Of a stretch of DNA of 64,000 bases, positions 43,878 through 54,400 are shown piece after piece. Each line of letters opens with the position of its first letter. Within the stretch, counting starts at the first letter, position 1. The notes under the pieces are model-generated. The model worked only from the letters and a program-made list of their open reading frames with translations, ran no database searches and had not been told where the DNA came from. The position numbers and the translations under genes were made by a program. This DNA comes from Bacteroidales bacterium (lineage in GTDB: Bacteria; Bacteroidota; Bacteroidia; Bacteroidales; UBA932): contig JAGAIY010000006.1 of assembly GCA_017626355.1 (NCBI GenBank), forward strand, positions 1 to 64,000, written 5' to 3'.

Positions 43878-44690
43878 TTAGTCTATGTTGCCTTTTGTTT
43901 CAGATCCCATACCCTTGATGATACCGCGCTTCGAAGCTCTGATGAACTCGATGATGGTATCTCTCTCCTCGGACTGAGGGAAGCCTGACTCGATCTTTGC
44001 AAGACTGTCAGATACGTTCGTACCATTGTTGTAGATGATATCGTACATATCCTTGATGTCACGGATCTGAGCGGAAGTGAAGCCTCTTCTGCGGAGTCCC
44101 ACGATGTTTACTCCTGCATATGTGAGAGGGTCACGGCCGCAGAGTACGTATGGAGGAACGTCCTTGTTGATCTTGCAGCCGCCTCCGATGAAGGCATGCT
44201 TTCCGATCTTCGAGAACTGGTGAGCTACGGAGCTTCCTCCGATCGTTGCCCAGTCGTCCACGTCAGTCTCACCTGCGATTCCGACATAACTTACCAGGAT
44301 ACAGTTGTTTCCTACGGTACAGTCATGTGCCACATGGGTATATGACATCAGGAGGACATTGTTTCCGATCTTGGTCACACCTCTGCCGCTGGCCTTTGTA
44401 CCACGGTTGATGGTGGCGCATTCGCGGATGTTTACGTTGTCACCGATCTCGACATATGTCACTTCGCCGTCGAACTTGAGATCCTGAGGGATCGCGCCTA
44501 TGACAGCTCCAGGGAATACTGTGCAGTTCTTTCCCATCTTTACATAGTTGAAGATTGTCGCGTGAGGAAGGATGTGGCATCCGTCACCGATCTCAACATG
44601 TTCTTCGATATATGCGTATGGTCCGACTTCTACATTCTCTCCGAGCTTTGCGTTCGGATGTACGGTTGCAAGTGGATGTATTTTTGCCAT
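43878..44690 (-). CDS. lpxA: UDP-GlcNAc acyltransferase LpxA
   Basis: 270 aa. Adds the first acyl chain of lipid A. Left-handed beta-helix of hexapeptide repeats (LIV-G-x-x-x-x pattern through about 190) with the catalytic His in SYTHVAHDCTVG, then a C-terminal helical domain. 4 nt after lpxC. Confidence 0.96.
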   Translation of the reverse strand: MAKIHPLATVHPNAKLGENVEVGPYAYIEEHVEIGDGCHILPHATIFNYVKMGKNCTVFPGAVIGAIPQDLKFDGEVTYVEIGDNVNIRECATINRGTKASGRGVTKIGNNVLLMSYTHVAHDCTVGNNCILVSYVGIAGETDVDDWATIGGSSVAHQFSKIGKHAFIGGGCKINKDVPPYVLCGRDPLTYAGVNIVGLRRRGFTSAQIRDIKDMYDIIYNNGTNVSDSLAKIESGFPQSEERDTIIEFIRASKRGIIKGMGSETKGNID

Positions 44691-44694
44691 GATT

Positions 44695-45600
44695 CTATAG
44701 ATTTTCTCTTATTGCCTTTGCTGCTGTTGTATTGATGCCGTGTCCTGCTTTCTCGGCTGTGATCCTTGCCTTCAGGAAGCCTCCTGCAAGCCTGAGGTCT
44801 CCGATGAGGTCAAGGAGCTTGTGTCTTGCACATTCGTTAGGGAAACGGAGGGTGAGGTTGCTCAGGTATCCGTCTTCACGAACCTTGAGGGCCGGTACGT
44901 TGAAAAGCTGTGACATATGCTGTACCTGTTCCTCAGTGACCGGATGCTCGACTATCACGATGGCGTTGTCGACATCGCCTCCCTTTACCAGACCATTGTT
45001 GAAAAGAAACTCTATCTCATGGAAGAAGACGAAGGTTCTGCATGTTCCGATCTCTTCTGCGTAAGTTATTGATGGAGACCACTGTGCGTGCTGGATACCA
45101 AGTACTTTTGAATTGAAGTCCACCATGATGTCGTATGAAAATTCATCAGCCGGTTCAATTCGTACAAGGGAACCTTTCTCCTCGTTTCTTATTTCGATGG
45201 TCTTTCTTATTTCGATGTATCTTCTCGGAACATCCTGCTGAGCGAAACCGTCAGCCCAGATTGCATCGATATACGGCTTTGCACTTCCGTCAAGAATAGG
45301 AACTTCTATGTTGTCTATGTCTATGAGGGCATTGTCAACACCCATTCCTGTAAGTGCGGAAAGTATGTGCTCTATTGTTGCAACGGAAACCTCTCCCTTT
45401 GAAATGGTCGTACTTCTGGCTGTATTGGATACATTCTCAGCAAGTGCCTCGATCACGGCGTCTTCGCCTATGTCGGTTCTCCTGAAACGTATTCCGGTGT
45501 CAGCCGGAGCCGGGTTTATTGTCATTTTCGCTATCCTTCCAGTATGAAGTCCTTTACCTTCAAATGAATAGCTTCTGGTTAACGTCTGTTGCAATTGCAT
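44695..45600 (-). CDS. lpxC: UDP-3-O-acyl-GlcNAc deacetylase LpxC (single domain)
   Basis: 301 aa. Zinc-dependent deacetylation, the committed step of lipid A synthesis. The zinc and catalytic motifs are visible: TIEHILSALTG, GGDVDNAIVI, HKLLD and AGHGIN near the C-terminus. The length equals E. coli LpxC. In most Bacteroidota LpxC is fused to FabZ and is about 460 aa; here a TAG stop follows ENL and lpxA starts 4 nt later, so no FabZ domain lies in this cluster. A -7 box TATCTTTG lies at 45630-45637. Confidence 0.96.
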   Translation of the reverse strand: MQLQQTLTRSYSFEGKGLHTGRIAKMTINPAPADTGIRFRRTDIGEDAVIEALAENVSNTARSTTISKGEVSVATIEHILSALTGMGVDNALIDIDNIEVPILDGSAKPYIDAIWADGFAQQDVPRRYIEIRKTIEIRNEEKGSLVRIEPADEFSYDIMVDFNSKVLGIQHAQWSPSITYAEEIGTCRTFVFFHEIEFLFNNGLVKGGDVDNAIVIVEHPVTEEQVQHMSQLFNVPALKVREDGYLSNLTLRFPNECARHKLLDLIGDLRLAGGFLKARITAEKAGHGINTTAAKAIRENL

Positions 45601-45629
45601 CTCTTTCCCTTCAATTTATTATCAGCCTG

Positions 45630-45637
45630 CAAAGATA
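45630..45637 (-). promoter_or_regulatory. Possible -7 box for lpxC
   Basis: Minus-strand TATCTTTG, 29 nt upstream of the lpxC ATG, in the 56-nt gap after lpxD. No TTG at the right distance, so it would supplement read-through from lpxD. Confidence 0.45.
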
Positions 45638-45656
45638 GGCATTTTTTTCTATTATC

Positions 45657-46643
45657 CTATTTACCAGCCTTTTTAAAGACCGCGTAGCTTCTCAGGTAGT
45701 CTCTGTAAGGCATTGACGGCGTGCCCATGAGGGATTGGCCAGGGGTCTTTATGCTGCCGAGTACTCCGGTCTGTGCTCCGAGAGTGGTGTTGTCTGCTAT
45801 TGTCAGATGGCCGGCGATTCCTACCTGACCTCCGAATATGCAGTGTTCTCCTATCTTTGTCGAGCCGGCGATTCCGGTCATGGCCGCCATCACGGTGTTT
45901 CGTCCCACTTCCACATTGTGCGCTATCATGCACAGATCGTCGATCTTGGCACCTTTGCGGATTATCGTAGAGCCCATCTGCGACTTGTCCACACAGGCGT
46001 TCGCACCTATTTCCACATCGTCTTCTATCACGACGTTACCGGTGTGTTCGATCTTTTTCCATGTACCGTCTTCAAGAGGAGCAAAACCGAAGCCGTCTGC
46101 ACCGATCACGGCGTTTGAATGGATTATGACGCGGTCTCCGATCACCATGCCCGGATAAATGCGTGCTCCGGGATAGATGATGCAGTATGATCCTATCTTC
46201 ACATTGTCTCCGATATAGACATTCTCACAGATCCTGGTGCAGTCTCCTATCCGGGCGTTTCTGCCGATGTATGCGAAGTCTCCGACATATACCTTCTTTC
46301 CGAGCTTTGCGCTCCATCTGACCCTGCTTCGCAAGCCGCGGTACCTGCGGTATGAACGCTTCTTCGCCGTCACATAGTCAAGGAGGCTTGCAACTGCGGC
46401 ATATGCGTCATCGACACGGATCATGGTCGGGTGTACCGGCTCCTTCGGCTCGAAGGTCCTGTTTACAATGATTATATCTGATTTGCAGGTATATACATAT
46501 TGCTCGTATTTAGGATTAGCGAAGAAGCAGATCGATCCCGGCTTTCCGCTTTCGATCCTTGCGAATGTGGTGACTTCAGCTTCCGGATTTCCTTCGACCG
46601 TTCCACCGAGAATCTCCGCTATTTCCTTGGCTTTGAATTTCAT
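45657..46643 (-). CDS. lpxD: UDP-3-O-acylglucosamine N-acyltransferase LpxD
   Basis: 328 aa. Adds the second acyl chain in lipid A synthesis. N-terminal uridine-binding domain ([23 protein letters not shown]), then a hexapeptide beta-helix and the catalytic His in [10 protein letters not shown]. First gene of lpxD-lpxC-lpxA-wbqC; its -7 box TATCTTTG is at 46684-46691. Confidence 0.96.
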   Translation of the reverse strand: MKFKAKEIAEILGGTVEGNPEAEVTTFARIESGKPGSICFFANPKYEQYVYTCKSDIIIVNRTFEPKEPVHPTMIRVDDAYAAVASLLDYVTAKKRSYRRYRGLRSRVRWSAKLGKKVYVGDFAYIGRNARIGDCTRICENVYIGDNVKIGSYCIIYPGARIYPGMVIGDRVIIHSNAVIGADGFGFAPLEDGTWKKIEHTGNVVIEDDVEIGANACVDKSQMGSTIIRKGAKIDDLCMIAHNVEVGRNTVMAAMTGIAGSTKIGEHCIFGGQVGIAGHLTIADNTTLGAQTGVLGSIKTPGQSLMGTPSMPYRDYLRSYAVFKKAGK

Positions 46644-46679
46644 ATTGTCTCTAATTTATCTTTATATAGGTCTGAAATG

Positions 46680-46711
46680 TTTGCAAAGATAACACTTATT
46701 TCTTACCTTTG
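46680..46711. promoter_or_regulatory. Divergent promoters of rimP-nusA-infB and lpxD
   Basis: Plus strand: TTTG (46680-46683), 20-nt spacer, TACCTTTG (46704-46711), the best consensus promoter in the window, reading into the rimP operon. Minus strand: TATCTTTG (46684-46691) for lpxD (ATG 46643). The two overlap. Confidence 0.75.
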
Positions 46712-46729
46712 TGCCGTGAGATTGATTCA

Positions 46730-46756
46730 GGGGGCAGAGAGCCCCCTTATTTTATG
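46730..46756 (+). promoter_or_regulatory. Terminator-like hairpin in the rimP-nusA-infB leader
   Basis: A perfect 6-bp GC stem gggggc (46730-46735)/gccccc (46741-46746) with loop agaga, followed by ttattttatg, lies between the promoter and the rimP ATG (46774). It has the form of an intrinsic terminator and could attenuate the operon; NusA, an operon product, affects pausing and termination. No leader peptide or alternative pairing was identified. Confidence 0.45.
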
Positions 46757-46773
46757 CAATAAACTCAGGCAAA

Positions 46774-47238
46774 ATGAACATTTCAGATATAAAAGATGCA
46801 ATCGGAGAGGAAATCGTTGCACGCGGATTCTTTCTTGTGGATGTGACGGTCAGCAAGGAAAACGACATAGTCATAACCGTGGAGTCGGAGAGCGGGATCG
46901 TGGAGCTGGAAGACTGTGTGTCCCTCAGCCGTTATTTTGAGACAAGATTCGACAGGGAGGCGGAGGATTATTCGCTTACAGTGAGTTCTGCGGGCCTTGA
47001 TCAGCCTTTCAAGGTGTTCAGGCAGTTCGAGAAGGCTGTGGGTTCGAAGGTGGAGGTGTCGCTCAAGGGAGGAAAGAAGCTTGTGGCTACTCTTGCTGAA
47101 GCGGATCCTGAAAGCATAACTCTGAAATATACGGCCAAGGAAGCTGTGGAGGGAAAGAAGAAGAAGGAGCTTGTGGAGCATGTGGACCGTTTCACTATGG
47201 ATCAGGTCAATGCCGTAAGGCCGTATATCTCATTCTGA
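46774..47238 (+). CDS. rimP: Ribosome maturation factor RimP
   Basis: 154 aa. 30S subunit maturation factor. The segment GIVELEDCVSLSRYF followed by YSLTVSSAGLDQP is conserved; the C-terminal SH3-like domain is lysine-rich. First gene of the rimP-nusA-infB operon, the classic bacterial arrangement without the leading tRNA gene seen in E. coli. 34 nt before nusA. Confidence 0.93.
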   Translation: MNISDIKDAIGEEIVARGFFLVDVTVSKENDIVITVESESGIVELEDCVSLSRYFETRFDREAEDYSLTVSSAGLDQPFKVFRQFEKAVGSKVEVSLKGGKKLVATLAEADPESITLKYTAKEAVEGKKKKELVEHVDRFTMDQVNAVRPYISF

Positions 47239-47272
47239 ATCAGATATAAACAATAAAATCATATAAAGGAAA

Positions 47273-48523
47273 ATGGAAAAGATTGAGCTTAAAGATGCTT
47301 TTGCCGAGTTCAAGAACCAGAAGAATATCGACAGACCTACGATGATGGGTGTGCTCGAGGATGTGTTCAGGACTCAGATTACCAAGACTTACGGTTCGGC
47401 TGAAAATTTTGACATCATCATCAATATTGACAAGGGAGACTGTGAGATCTACTGGAACAGGGAAGTTGTTGAAGAAGTGGAGGATCCTAATACACAGATC
47501 GCTCTTGAGGACCTCGAGGATGACGATTACGAGGTGGGCGAGACTTTCGCCAAGAAGATTGAACTCAAGGATTTCGGCCGTCGTGGTATCCTTAACATCA
47601 GACAGAACCTCCAGGGCCGTATCATGGATATCGAGAAGGCTAACCTTTATAACAAGTATGTAGGAAAGATCGGCGAGATATTCACAGGTGAGGTCTATCA
47701 GACCTGGGCAAAGGAAGTCCTTATCCTTGATGAGGACGGCAACGAGCTCAGACTCCCTAAGTCGGAGCAGATCCCTGGTGAGCACTTCAAGAAGAACGAT
47801 ACTGTGAAGGCCATCATCAAGAGCGTTGAGATGAAGAACAATACGACTCCTTACATCGTTCTTTCACGAACATCAGAGGAGTTCCTCGAGAAGCTCTTCG
47901 AGCAGGAGGTTCCTGAAATCTACGACGGCCTCATCACAATCAAGAAGGTTGTGCGTATCCCTGGAGAGCGTGCGAAGGTGGCAGTGGAGTCATATGACGA
48001 GAGGATCGATCCTATCGGAGCATGTATCGGTGTCAAGGGTGCCCGTATCATCGGTATCGTACGCGAGCTCCGCAACGAGAACATCGATGTCCTTCAGTGG
48101 ACTAACAACACCCAGCTTCTCATCCAGAGAGCCCTCAATCCTGCAAAGATCTCATCTATCGTTGTCGGTGGCGAGGATGACAAGATCAAGGTATATATGC
48201 TTCCTGACGAGGTCAAGAAGGGTATCGGTAAGGGCGGATGCAATATCAAGCTTGCCGGTATGCTCGTAGGAAAGGATATCGAGGTATGGAGAGAGCTTCC
48301 TAAGGAAGACGAGGACGGCGAGGAAGAGGATGTGCTTCTCAGCCTGTTCAGCAATGAGATCGATGCCTGGGTGATCGAGAAGCTTCAGGCTATCGGTTGC
48401 GATACAGCCAAGAGTGTTCTGGCTCTTTCTCCTGAGGATATTGCCAAGAGGGCAGACCTCGAGGATGAGACTGTTGAGGAAGTCCTTGACATCCTCCGCT
48501 CTGAATTTGAAGACGAAGAATAA
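47273..48523 (+). CDS. nusA: Transcription elongation/termination factor NusA
   Basis: 416 aa. Binds RNA polymerase and controls pausing, termination and antitermination. N-terminal domain (to about 125), S1 domain (FTGEVYQTWAKEVLI), two KH domains (GACIGVKGARIIGIVREL and GKGGCNIKLAG) and a short C-terminal helix-hairpin-helix. The C-terminal acidic repeats of E. coli NusA are absent, as usual in this phylum. Confidence 0.96.
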   Translation: MEKIELKDAFAEFKNQKNIDRPTMMGVLEDVFRTQITKTYGSAENFDIIINIDKGDCEIYWNREVVEEVEDPNTQIALEDLEDDDYEVGETFAKKIELKDFGRRGILNIRQNLQGRIMDIEKANLYNKYVGKIGEIFTGEVYQTWAKEVLILDEDGNELRLPKSEQIPGEHFKKNDTVKAIIKSVEMKNNTTPYIVLSRTSEEFLEKLFEQEVPEIYDGLITIKKVVRIPGERAKVAVESYDERIDPIGACIGVKGARIIGIVRELRNENIDVLQWTNNTQLLIQRALNPAKISSIVVGGEDDKIKVYMLPDEVKKGIGKGGCNIKLAGMLVGKDIEVWRELPKEDEDGEEEDVLLSLFSNEIDAWVIEKLQAIGCDTAKSVLALSPEDIAKRADLEDETVEEVLDILRSEFEDEE

Positions 48524-48546
48524 TCATACAAAGGGGTAAGTAATTT

Positions 48547-51399
48547 ATGGCAGAAATCAGATTAAGTAAACTTACAAAGCAATTCAGCATCGGACTTCAG
48601 AGACTCGTTGAGTTCCTCAATGAGAAGGGAGCCGGAGTGGAGATGAATCCGAACGCCAAGGTATCGGATGAATTCCTTCCTGCTCTTGAAGCAAAGTTCG
48701 GTGAAGACCTTAAACTTAAGAAGGACTCGGAAAAGGTAACCATCAAGCTTAAGGAGATTATCGAGATGGGTTCGAAGAAGAAACCGAGTCAGGAAGAGGA
48801 GGAAGTGCCTGAGAAGGAGGTTGTGATCAAAAGCAATGTCCTCAATACAGAGCTTCCGAAGACTGCTCCTGCTGACGAAAAACCTGTGTCCGAGCCTGTA
48901 GTTGTGGAAAAACCTGCAGTGACCGAGGCCCCGGCACCGGTTCCGGCGGAAGTCGTTGCCGAACCTGTTCAGGTGACAGGCCCTAAGGTCATCGACAAGA
49001 TCGACCTGACTAAATTTGAAAAGAAGGCTCCATTGAAGGAGGAAAAACCGGTTGAAGTTCCGGTGGCAGAACCAGCTCCCACCCCGACCCCAGTGGAGGC
49101 TCCTGCTCCGGTTGTTGAAGAGAAACCGGCTCCTGCTCCTGTAGTGGAGACAAAGCCTGAACCTCGTGAAATGAAGGTCGAGGTTGAGAGACTTGCGGGA
49201 CCTAAGGTTGTTGACAAGATCGACCTTTCTCAGTTCGACAAGAAAAAGAAGAACAACAAGAAGAGGGAGAGGATCGGCAAGGGCGGAAGCCAGAAGGTGG
49301 ATGTCACCAAGGTGGAAGCGGTCAACAATGCCGGCAAGAAGGATAAGAACAAGAACAACAATAATAATGCAGGCGGAAAGGACCAGCGCCGTCCTGACCA
49401 GCAGAATGCCGGCAAGAACGGCAAGAAGAACCGTCGTGACCGCGGCGGTGACAAGTTCAAGCCGATGACGGAGGCTGAGCAGGAAGAGATGCAGAAGGAG
49501 ATCCAGAAGCAGATCAAGGAGACTTACGCCCGCATGAACGAAAACAAGAAGGGTAACTTCGGAGCTAAGCACAGAAAGGAAAAGAGAGAGCTTGCGTCCC
49601 AGAGGATGCAGGAAGAGATGGAGATGCAGGAACTCGAGCAGAAGGTACTTAAGGTGACCGAGTTCGTTACTGTAAACGACCTTGCGACCCTTATGAACAA
49701 TACTCCTGTGACCAAGGTGATCGGTGCCTGCATGAGCCTCGGAATGATGGTTTCCATCAACCAGCGTCTGGATGCGGAGACTCTCGTCCTTGTAGCTGAG
49801 GAGTTCGGTTACGAAGTGGAGTTCGTCACTGCAAACCTTACCGAGGCAATCGAGCAGGGTGAGGCAGAGGATACCGAGGCTGATCTCGTGTCAAGACCTC
49901 CGGTGATTACCGTCATGGGTCATGTCGACCATGGTAAGACATCCCTTCTTGACTATATCCGTAAGGCCAATGTGATTGCAGGTGAGGCCGGTGGTATCAC
50001 TCAGCACATCGGTGCATATAATGTGAAGCTTCCTGACGGACAGAGGATCACCTTCCTCGATACACCTGGTCATGAGGCGTTTACCGCTATGCGTGCCCGT
50101 GGTGCCAAGATGACTGACCTTGCCATCATCATCATCGCTGCCGATGACGCGATAATGCCGCAGACGGTCGAGGCTATCAACCATGCTCAGGCTGCCGGTG
50201 TCCCTATGGTGTTTGCAATCAATAAGATAGATAAGCCGGGAGCAAATCCGGACAAAATCCGCGAGCAGCTTTCGAATATGAATATCCTTGTTGAAGACTG
50301 GGGTGGAAAGTACCAGTGTCAGGAGATTTCTGCAAAGAAGGGTATCAATGTGGACCTTCTTCTTGAGAAGGTGCTCCTCGAGGCTGAGATGCTTGACCTC
50401 AAGGCAAATCCTAACCGCAGGGCGACAGGTGCGGTCATCGAGTCTTCTCTCGACAAGGGACGTGGATATCTTGCCACCATCCTTGTCCAGAACGGTTCGA
50501 TGAGAGTGGGTGACATCATGCTTTCAGGCTGCTTCACTGGTCGCGTAAAGGCTATGTTCAATGAGCGTGGTCAGAAGGTCGAGGTAGCAGGACCGTCAAC
50601 TCCGGTTTCTGTTCTTGGTCTCAACGGCGCTCCAACGGCAGGTGAAACCTTCAATGTAATGGCAGATGAGAAGGAGGCTAAGGATATTGCCAACAAGCGT
50701 GAGCAGCTCATCCGTATCCAGGGTATCAAGACCCAGAAGCATATGACCCTCGAGGAAATCGGTCGTCGTATCGCAATCGGAAACTTCAAGGAACTCAATG
50801 TCATCGTCAAGGGTGATGTGGACGGTTCGGTTGAGGCTCTCTCGGATTCCATCATCAAGCTTTCTACTGAGGAGGTTCGCGTGAACGTGATCCACAAGGC
50901 GGTCGGAGCTATTTCAGAGTCCGATATCCTTCTTGCCGCTGCTTCGGATGCGATCATCATAGGCTTCCAGGTACGTCCTATGCCTTCTGCACGTAAGCTT
51001 GCTGAGAAGGAGGAGATTGAAATCCGTCTTTACTCTGTCATCTACGACTGTATCAACGAGCTCAAGAGCGGTATCGAGGGTATGCTCGAGCCTGAGCAGA
51101 AGGAAGTTGTCACTGCCACTGCTGAGGTTCAGGAGACATTCAAGATTTCCAAGGTCGGAACTATTGCAGGATGTATCGTGCGTGAGGGTAAGCTTCAGAG
51201 AACTGCCAAGGTTCGTGTCATCCGTGACGGTATCGTAGTCTACACCGGCGAACTCGGCTCCCTCAAGAGGTTCAAGGATGATGTCAAGGAAGTAGTTACA
51301 GGAATGGACTGCGGTCTCAATATCCAGGGCTATAATGACATAAAGGTCGGTGACGTGGTAGAGGCCTACACTATCGAGGAGATCAAGAGGAAGCTCTAA
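48547..51399 (+). CDS. infB: Translation initiation factor IF-2
   Basis: 950 aa. GTPase that places initiator tRNA on the 30S subunit. G1 motif GHVDHGKTS at about 458. N-terminal linker (about 75-365) is low-complexity: Pro/Glu/Val-rich stretches, Lys/Asn-rich stretches and a repeated phrase [16 protein letters not shown] at about 145 and [16 protein letters not shown] at about 218. C-terminal beta-barrel domains and fMet-tRNA domain follow. Long linkers vary greatly between species. A strong terminator follows. Confidence 0.97.
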   Translation: MAEIRLSKLTKQFSIGLQRLVEFLNEKGAGVEMNPNAKVSDEFLPALEAKFGEDLKLKKDSEKVTIKLKEIIEMGSKKKPSQEEEEVPEKEVVIKSNVLNTELPKTAPADEKPVSEPVVVEKPAVTEAPAPVPAEVVAEPVQVTGPKVIDKIDLTKFEKKAPLKEEKPVEVPVAEPAPTPTPVEAPAPVVEEKPAPAPVVETKPEPREMKVEVERLAGPKVVDKIDLSQFDKKKKNNKKRERIGKGGSQKVDVTKVEAVNNAGKKDKNKNNNNNAGGKDQRRPDQQNAGKNGKKNRRDRGGDKFKPMTEAEQEEMQKEIQKQIKETYARMNENKKGNFGAKHRKEKRELASQRMQEEMEMQELEQKVLKVTEFVTVNDLATLMNNTPVTKVIGACMSLGMMVSINQRLDAETLVLVAEEFGYEVEFVTANLTEAIEQGEAEDTEADLVSRPPVITVMGHVDHGKTSLLDYIRKANVIAGEAGGITQHIGAYNVKLPDGQRITFLDTPGHEAFTAMRARGAKMTDLAIIIIAADDAIMPQTVEAINHAQAAGVPMVFAINKIDKPGANPDKIREQLSNMNILVEDWGGKYQCQEISAKKGINVDLLLEKVLLEAEMLDLKANPNRRATGAVIESSLDKGRGYLATILVQNGSMRVGDIMLSGCFTGRVKAMFNERGQKVEVAGPSTPVSVLGLNGAPTAGETFNVMADEKEAKDIANKREQLIRIQGIKTQKHMTLEEIGRRIAIGNFKELNVIVKGDVDGSVEALSDSIIKLSTEEVRVNVIHKAVGAISESDILLAAASDAIIIGFQVRPMPSARKLAEKEEIEIRLYSVIYDCINELKSGIEGMLEPEQKEVVTATAEVQETFKISKVGTIAGCIVREGKLQRTAKVRVIRDGIVVYTGELGSLKRFKDDVKEVVTGMDCGLNIQGYNDIKVGDVVEAYTIEEIKRKL

Positions 51400-51417
51400 T
51401 ACCGATAGCTATATACG

Positions 51418-51454
51418 AAAAGAAGGCGACTAAATCACTTAGTCGCCTTCTTTT
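51418..51454. terminator. Strong, probably bidirectional terminator after infB
   Basis: A 16-bp perfect stem (51418-51433/51439-51454) with a 5-nt loop lies between the convergent infB and DUF4988-like genes. It is A-rich before and T-rich after, so it works in both directions. Confidence 0.88.
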
Positions 51455-51474
51455 TCCGTTATGATTATTCCCTT

Positions 51475-54400
51475 TTACTTGAAGTAAGGCGGAACCTCGA
51501 ATTTCATAGGCTCATAGTAGTTGCCGTTCTTGTCCTTGAGGACAACGAATACGTCATCTACGATCTGTCCTGTCTGGTCAGCTCCGATACCATAAGGCTG
51601 AGTTATCTCAAGAGCTGCGCCTGTGTTTTCGAAGATGATAGGCTTCTTGTCCTCTAAGAACGGACGGTAGAACTCGAGGAGCTCCTGTGCGGCCTTGTTG
51701 ATCGCAGCTTCGTCATTCTCCATTGCCCAGTATCCTGAGAACTTCTCAATGTAGTAGTCAATGTTGAGTCTCTTCTGGATGTCTGCAAGTGAAGACTGAT
51801 AGTTAGGGCAGTTCTCGTCGCATGTTCCTTGTGCAAGATATGTAACATATCCATTATGAGGATTTCCATGAGCATAGTAGTCGCCGGCTACAGCCATACC
51901 GCCTGAATGCTTTTCTCCTTTGCAGTCATACCAGTCTGGCTCATAAAGCCAGTCTCCGTTTTCATCATAGAGGGTTGGTGACGATGTTCTCTTCCTGTCT
52001 GCTACACTCTCTATCTCGATCATTCTTGCCTCTACCTCCTCGAATTTCGGATCCTCGGTGAAGTACTCGTCTGAACCGCAAAGAATGAATGCAGTCATGT
52101 CGGTAGGGCAGCTGAAGTTGAATGTATATCTTGGATATTCGTTACCCTTGAAGAACTTTTCCTTGATCCAGTCTACCTTGACAGTTTCCTTAGCTGCATT
52201 CCACTCTGCCGAACCTTCGCGTACGATATTTCCAAGATTTGCGGCAAGGGTTATCACCATCTTGTAGCCGACCTGTGAGCTGAGACCGTTCTTGTCTCTT
52301 GCAACCGCTACCATGATATATTCGCTGCTTCTTTCGAGTCCTGTTACCTTAAGGGTGCCGTCATCTGCTACAGCGCCATGTCTGCTCATGCACTTTACAA
52401 TATTTGCATCTTCAGGATAGAGGGCAAGATACTGCTGGGCAACTTCCTTTGCACCTCCGAGGTATTTAGGATTTACCCAGAAGTCATCGTTTGACTTGCC
52501 TACCCAGTAGATGATCTCTTCTGCCTCACCGCCTGTCACTTCAATCTTGAATGTTGCAAAGTCTGAAGATACTTCCACCTCATTGACAGCAACTGTAAGA
52601 TTGTTGTATGAGAGCTCGCCGGTAGTAGCTGATACGCTGTTCACTGTACCGTACTTTCCGTTTTTGTCTACAGCTACGGCATAGAGCCACATGGTTGTCT
52701 TAGGGGTTACCTTCTCAACTGTTGCAGTGGCCTGTGAGCCCTTTACAGCAACGCATGAAGCGTTTTCAAGGATGAGTTCTGCCTTTGTATCATTGTCTAC
52801 GTTCGCGATACGGTCACCGTCAGACTTTGACATGTATACATAGTACAGCATCTCAGCTCCTTCAGAAGAAACAGGGATGCTGATCTTGTTCATCTCAGCC
52901 TTAACATCGCCGAAAGTCACTTTCAGAGATGAACCTGAGGTGATGGTGTTTGTAGTGAATTCAGTAGCAACGATATCGTTCACTGTGTAGTTTGTCTTGC
53001 CGTCCTGAGCAGGAACAACCCATGAAACATATGTTGTTCCGGGAGCAAACTCAACTGCTGCATTTGCCTCTGCTGTAGGGAATGCCGATGCCGCTCCCTT
53101 ATATGACTGAGGAGCTGTTACTGCAGTAAGTGCCCCATTGTTGATCAGACGTACGATTTCAGTATAAGTGTCTTCGTTTTTCACAACTGTACCACCGTAG
53201 ATCTTGCTTACACCGTTGAAAGTGACTTCGATCTCAGCATCGAGAAGAGCCGGAGTAGTCTTTTCGAACTTTACAGTGATGTTAGAGAAAGTATAGGTCT
53301 TGAAGTTACCTTCCTTGACATAGAAGCCTCCGTTACCTTTCTCTGTGTAGAGAGCCGGAATCGCCCAGAATACATATTCGATGTTGCTGCTGAGTGTGCC
53401 TCCGAATGTGTCGGTATGATTTGCATTGACAGGGCCGTCTGCAGTTGCGAAGCCGGCAGGAAGGTCTCCTGTGGTCTTGAGGATCTCTTCAATCTTGGTG
53501 AGGAGAGCAGCCTCGTCATACTCGCTCTTCATGCATACTCCGTATACATACTTCTGAACTCCAGTGTATGGAGTGAGCACAGCCTTGCTGCCATTTACAT
53601 CGAATACCTTGAATGCCTCGGTAGAAAGTGCAAGTCTTGAAACAGCAGCCTTTCCGCCTTCAACGACAGCAACGACCTTGAGGTCTCCGCCGTCTACGGC
53701 GTAACCGTTGGTTATTGCATCAGCTGTAGGAGCTGTGATGTCGATATAGGTTTCTCCAGTGTATTCGTCAACGCGCTCGTCAACTCTCCATCCGTCAGGA
53801 ATCTGCATGATGTAGTCTACAACTCCGGTCATGTCGAGAAGAAGAGTCTCAGTTGCGCCCTTTGCTACAAAGTACTCGCTTACTACAGATGAACTCAAAG
53901 CGTTCGGAAGCTTGAAGATTACACCGTTGTATCCGTCAAGAGCGACAGTGACGGTCATGCCCTCTCCGAAAGTGAACTGCATTGCGTACACGTTTCCTGA
54001 TGCATCCTCAAGAGGTGTGCATGAAGAGAATACCTGTACAAGATCCTCTGTGTCATAGCCAGTCTTGTATCTTACACCGTCAATGACGAGATAGTATACT
54101 CCGTCCTCGACAAGAACTTCAACCTTTGTACGGTAGTTGTCAACAACCGGAACTACTGGTACAGGCTCGCCTGCATCGTTGGTAAGGGCGATGAGCTTGC
54201 CGTTTTCATCATAGGTAGCCCAGCATTTTACTCCGTTGACGGTAACCACTGAAACAAGGGCGGAGTAATCCGTACCGTCAGGGAGAACGGTAAACTTCGC
54301 TCCGTTAGAGAGAGTTACGTCATAAGAGCCGTCAGCGTTCTTGTCGCATGATGTCACTGTTGTCTTTGAGTCAACAGTTGAAATGAGGGTGTTGAGTGCC

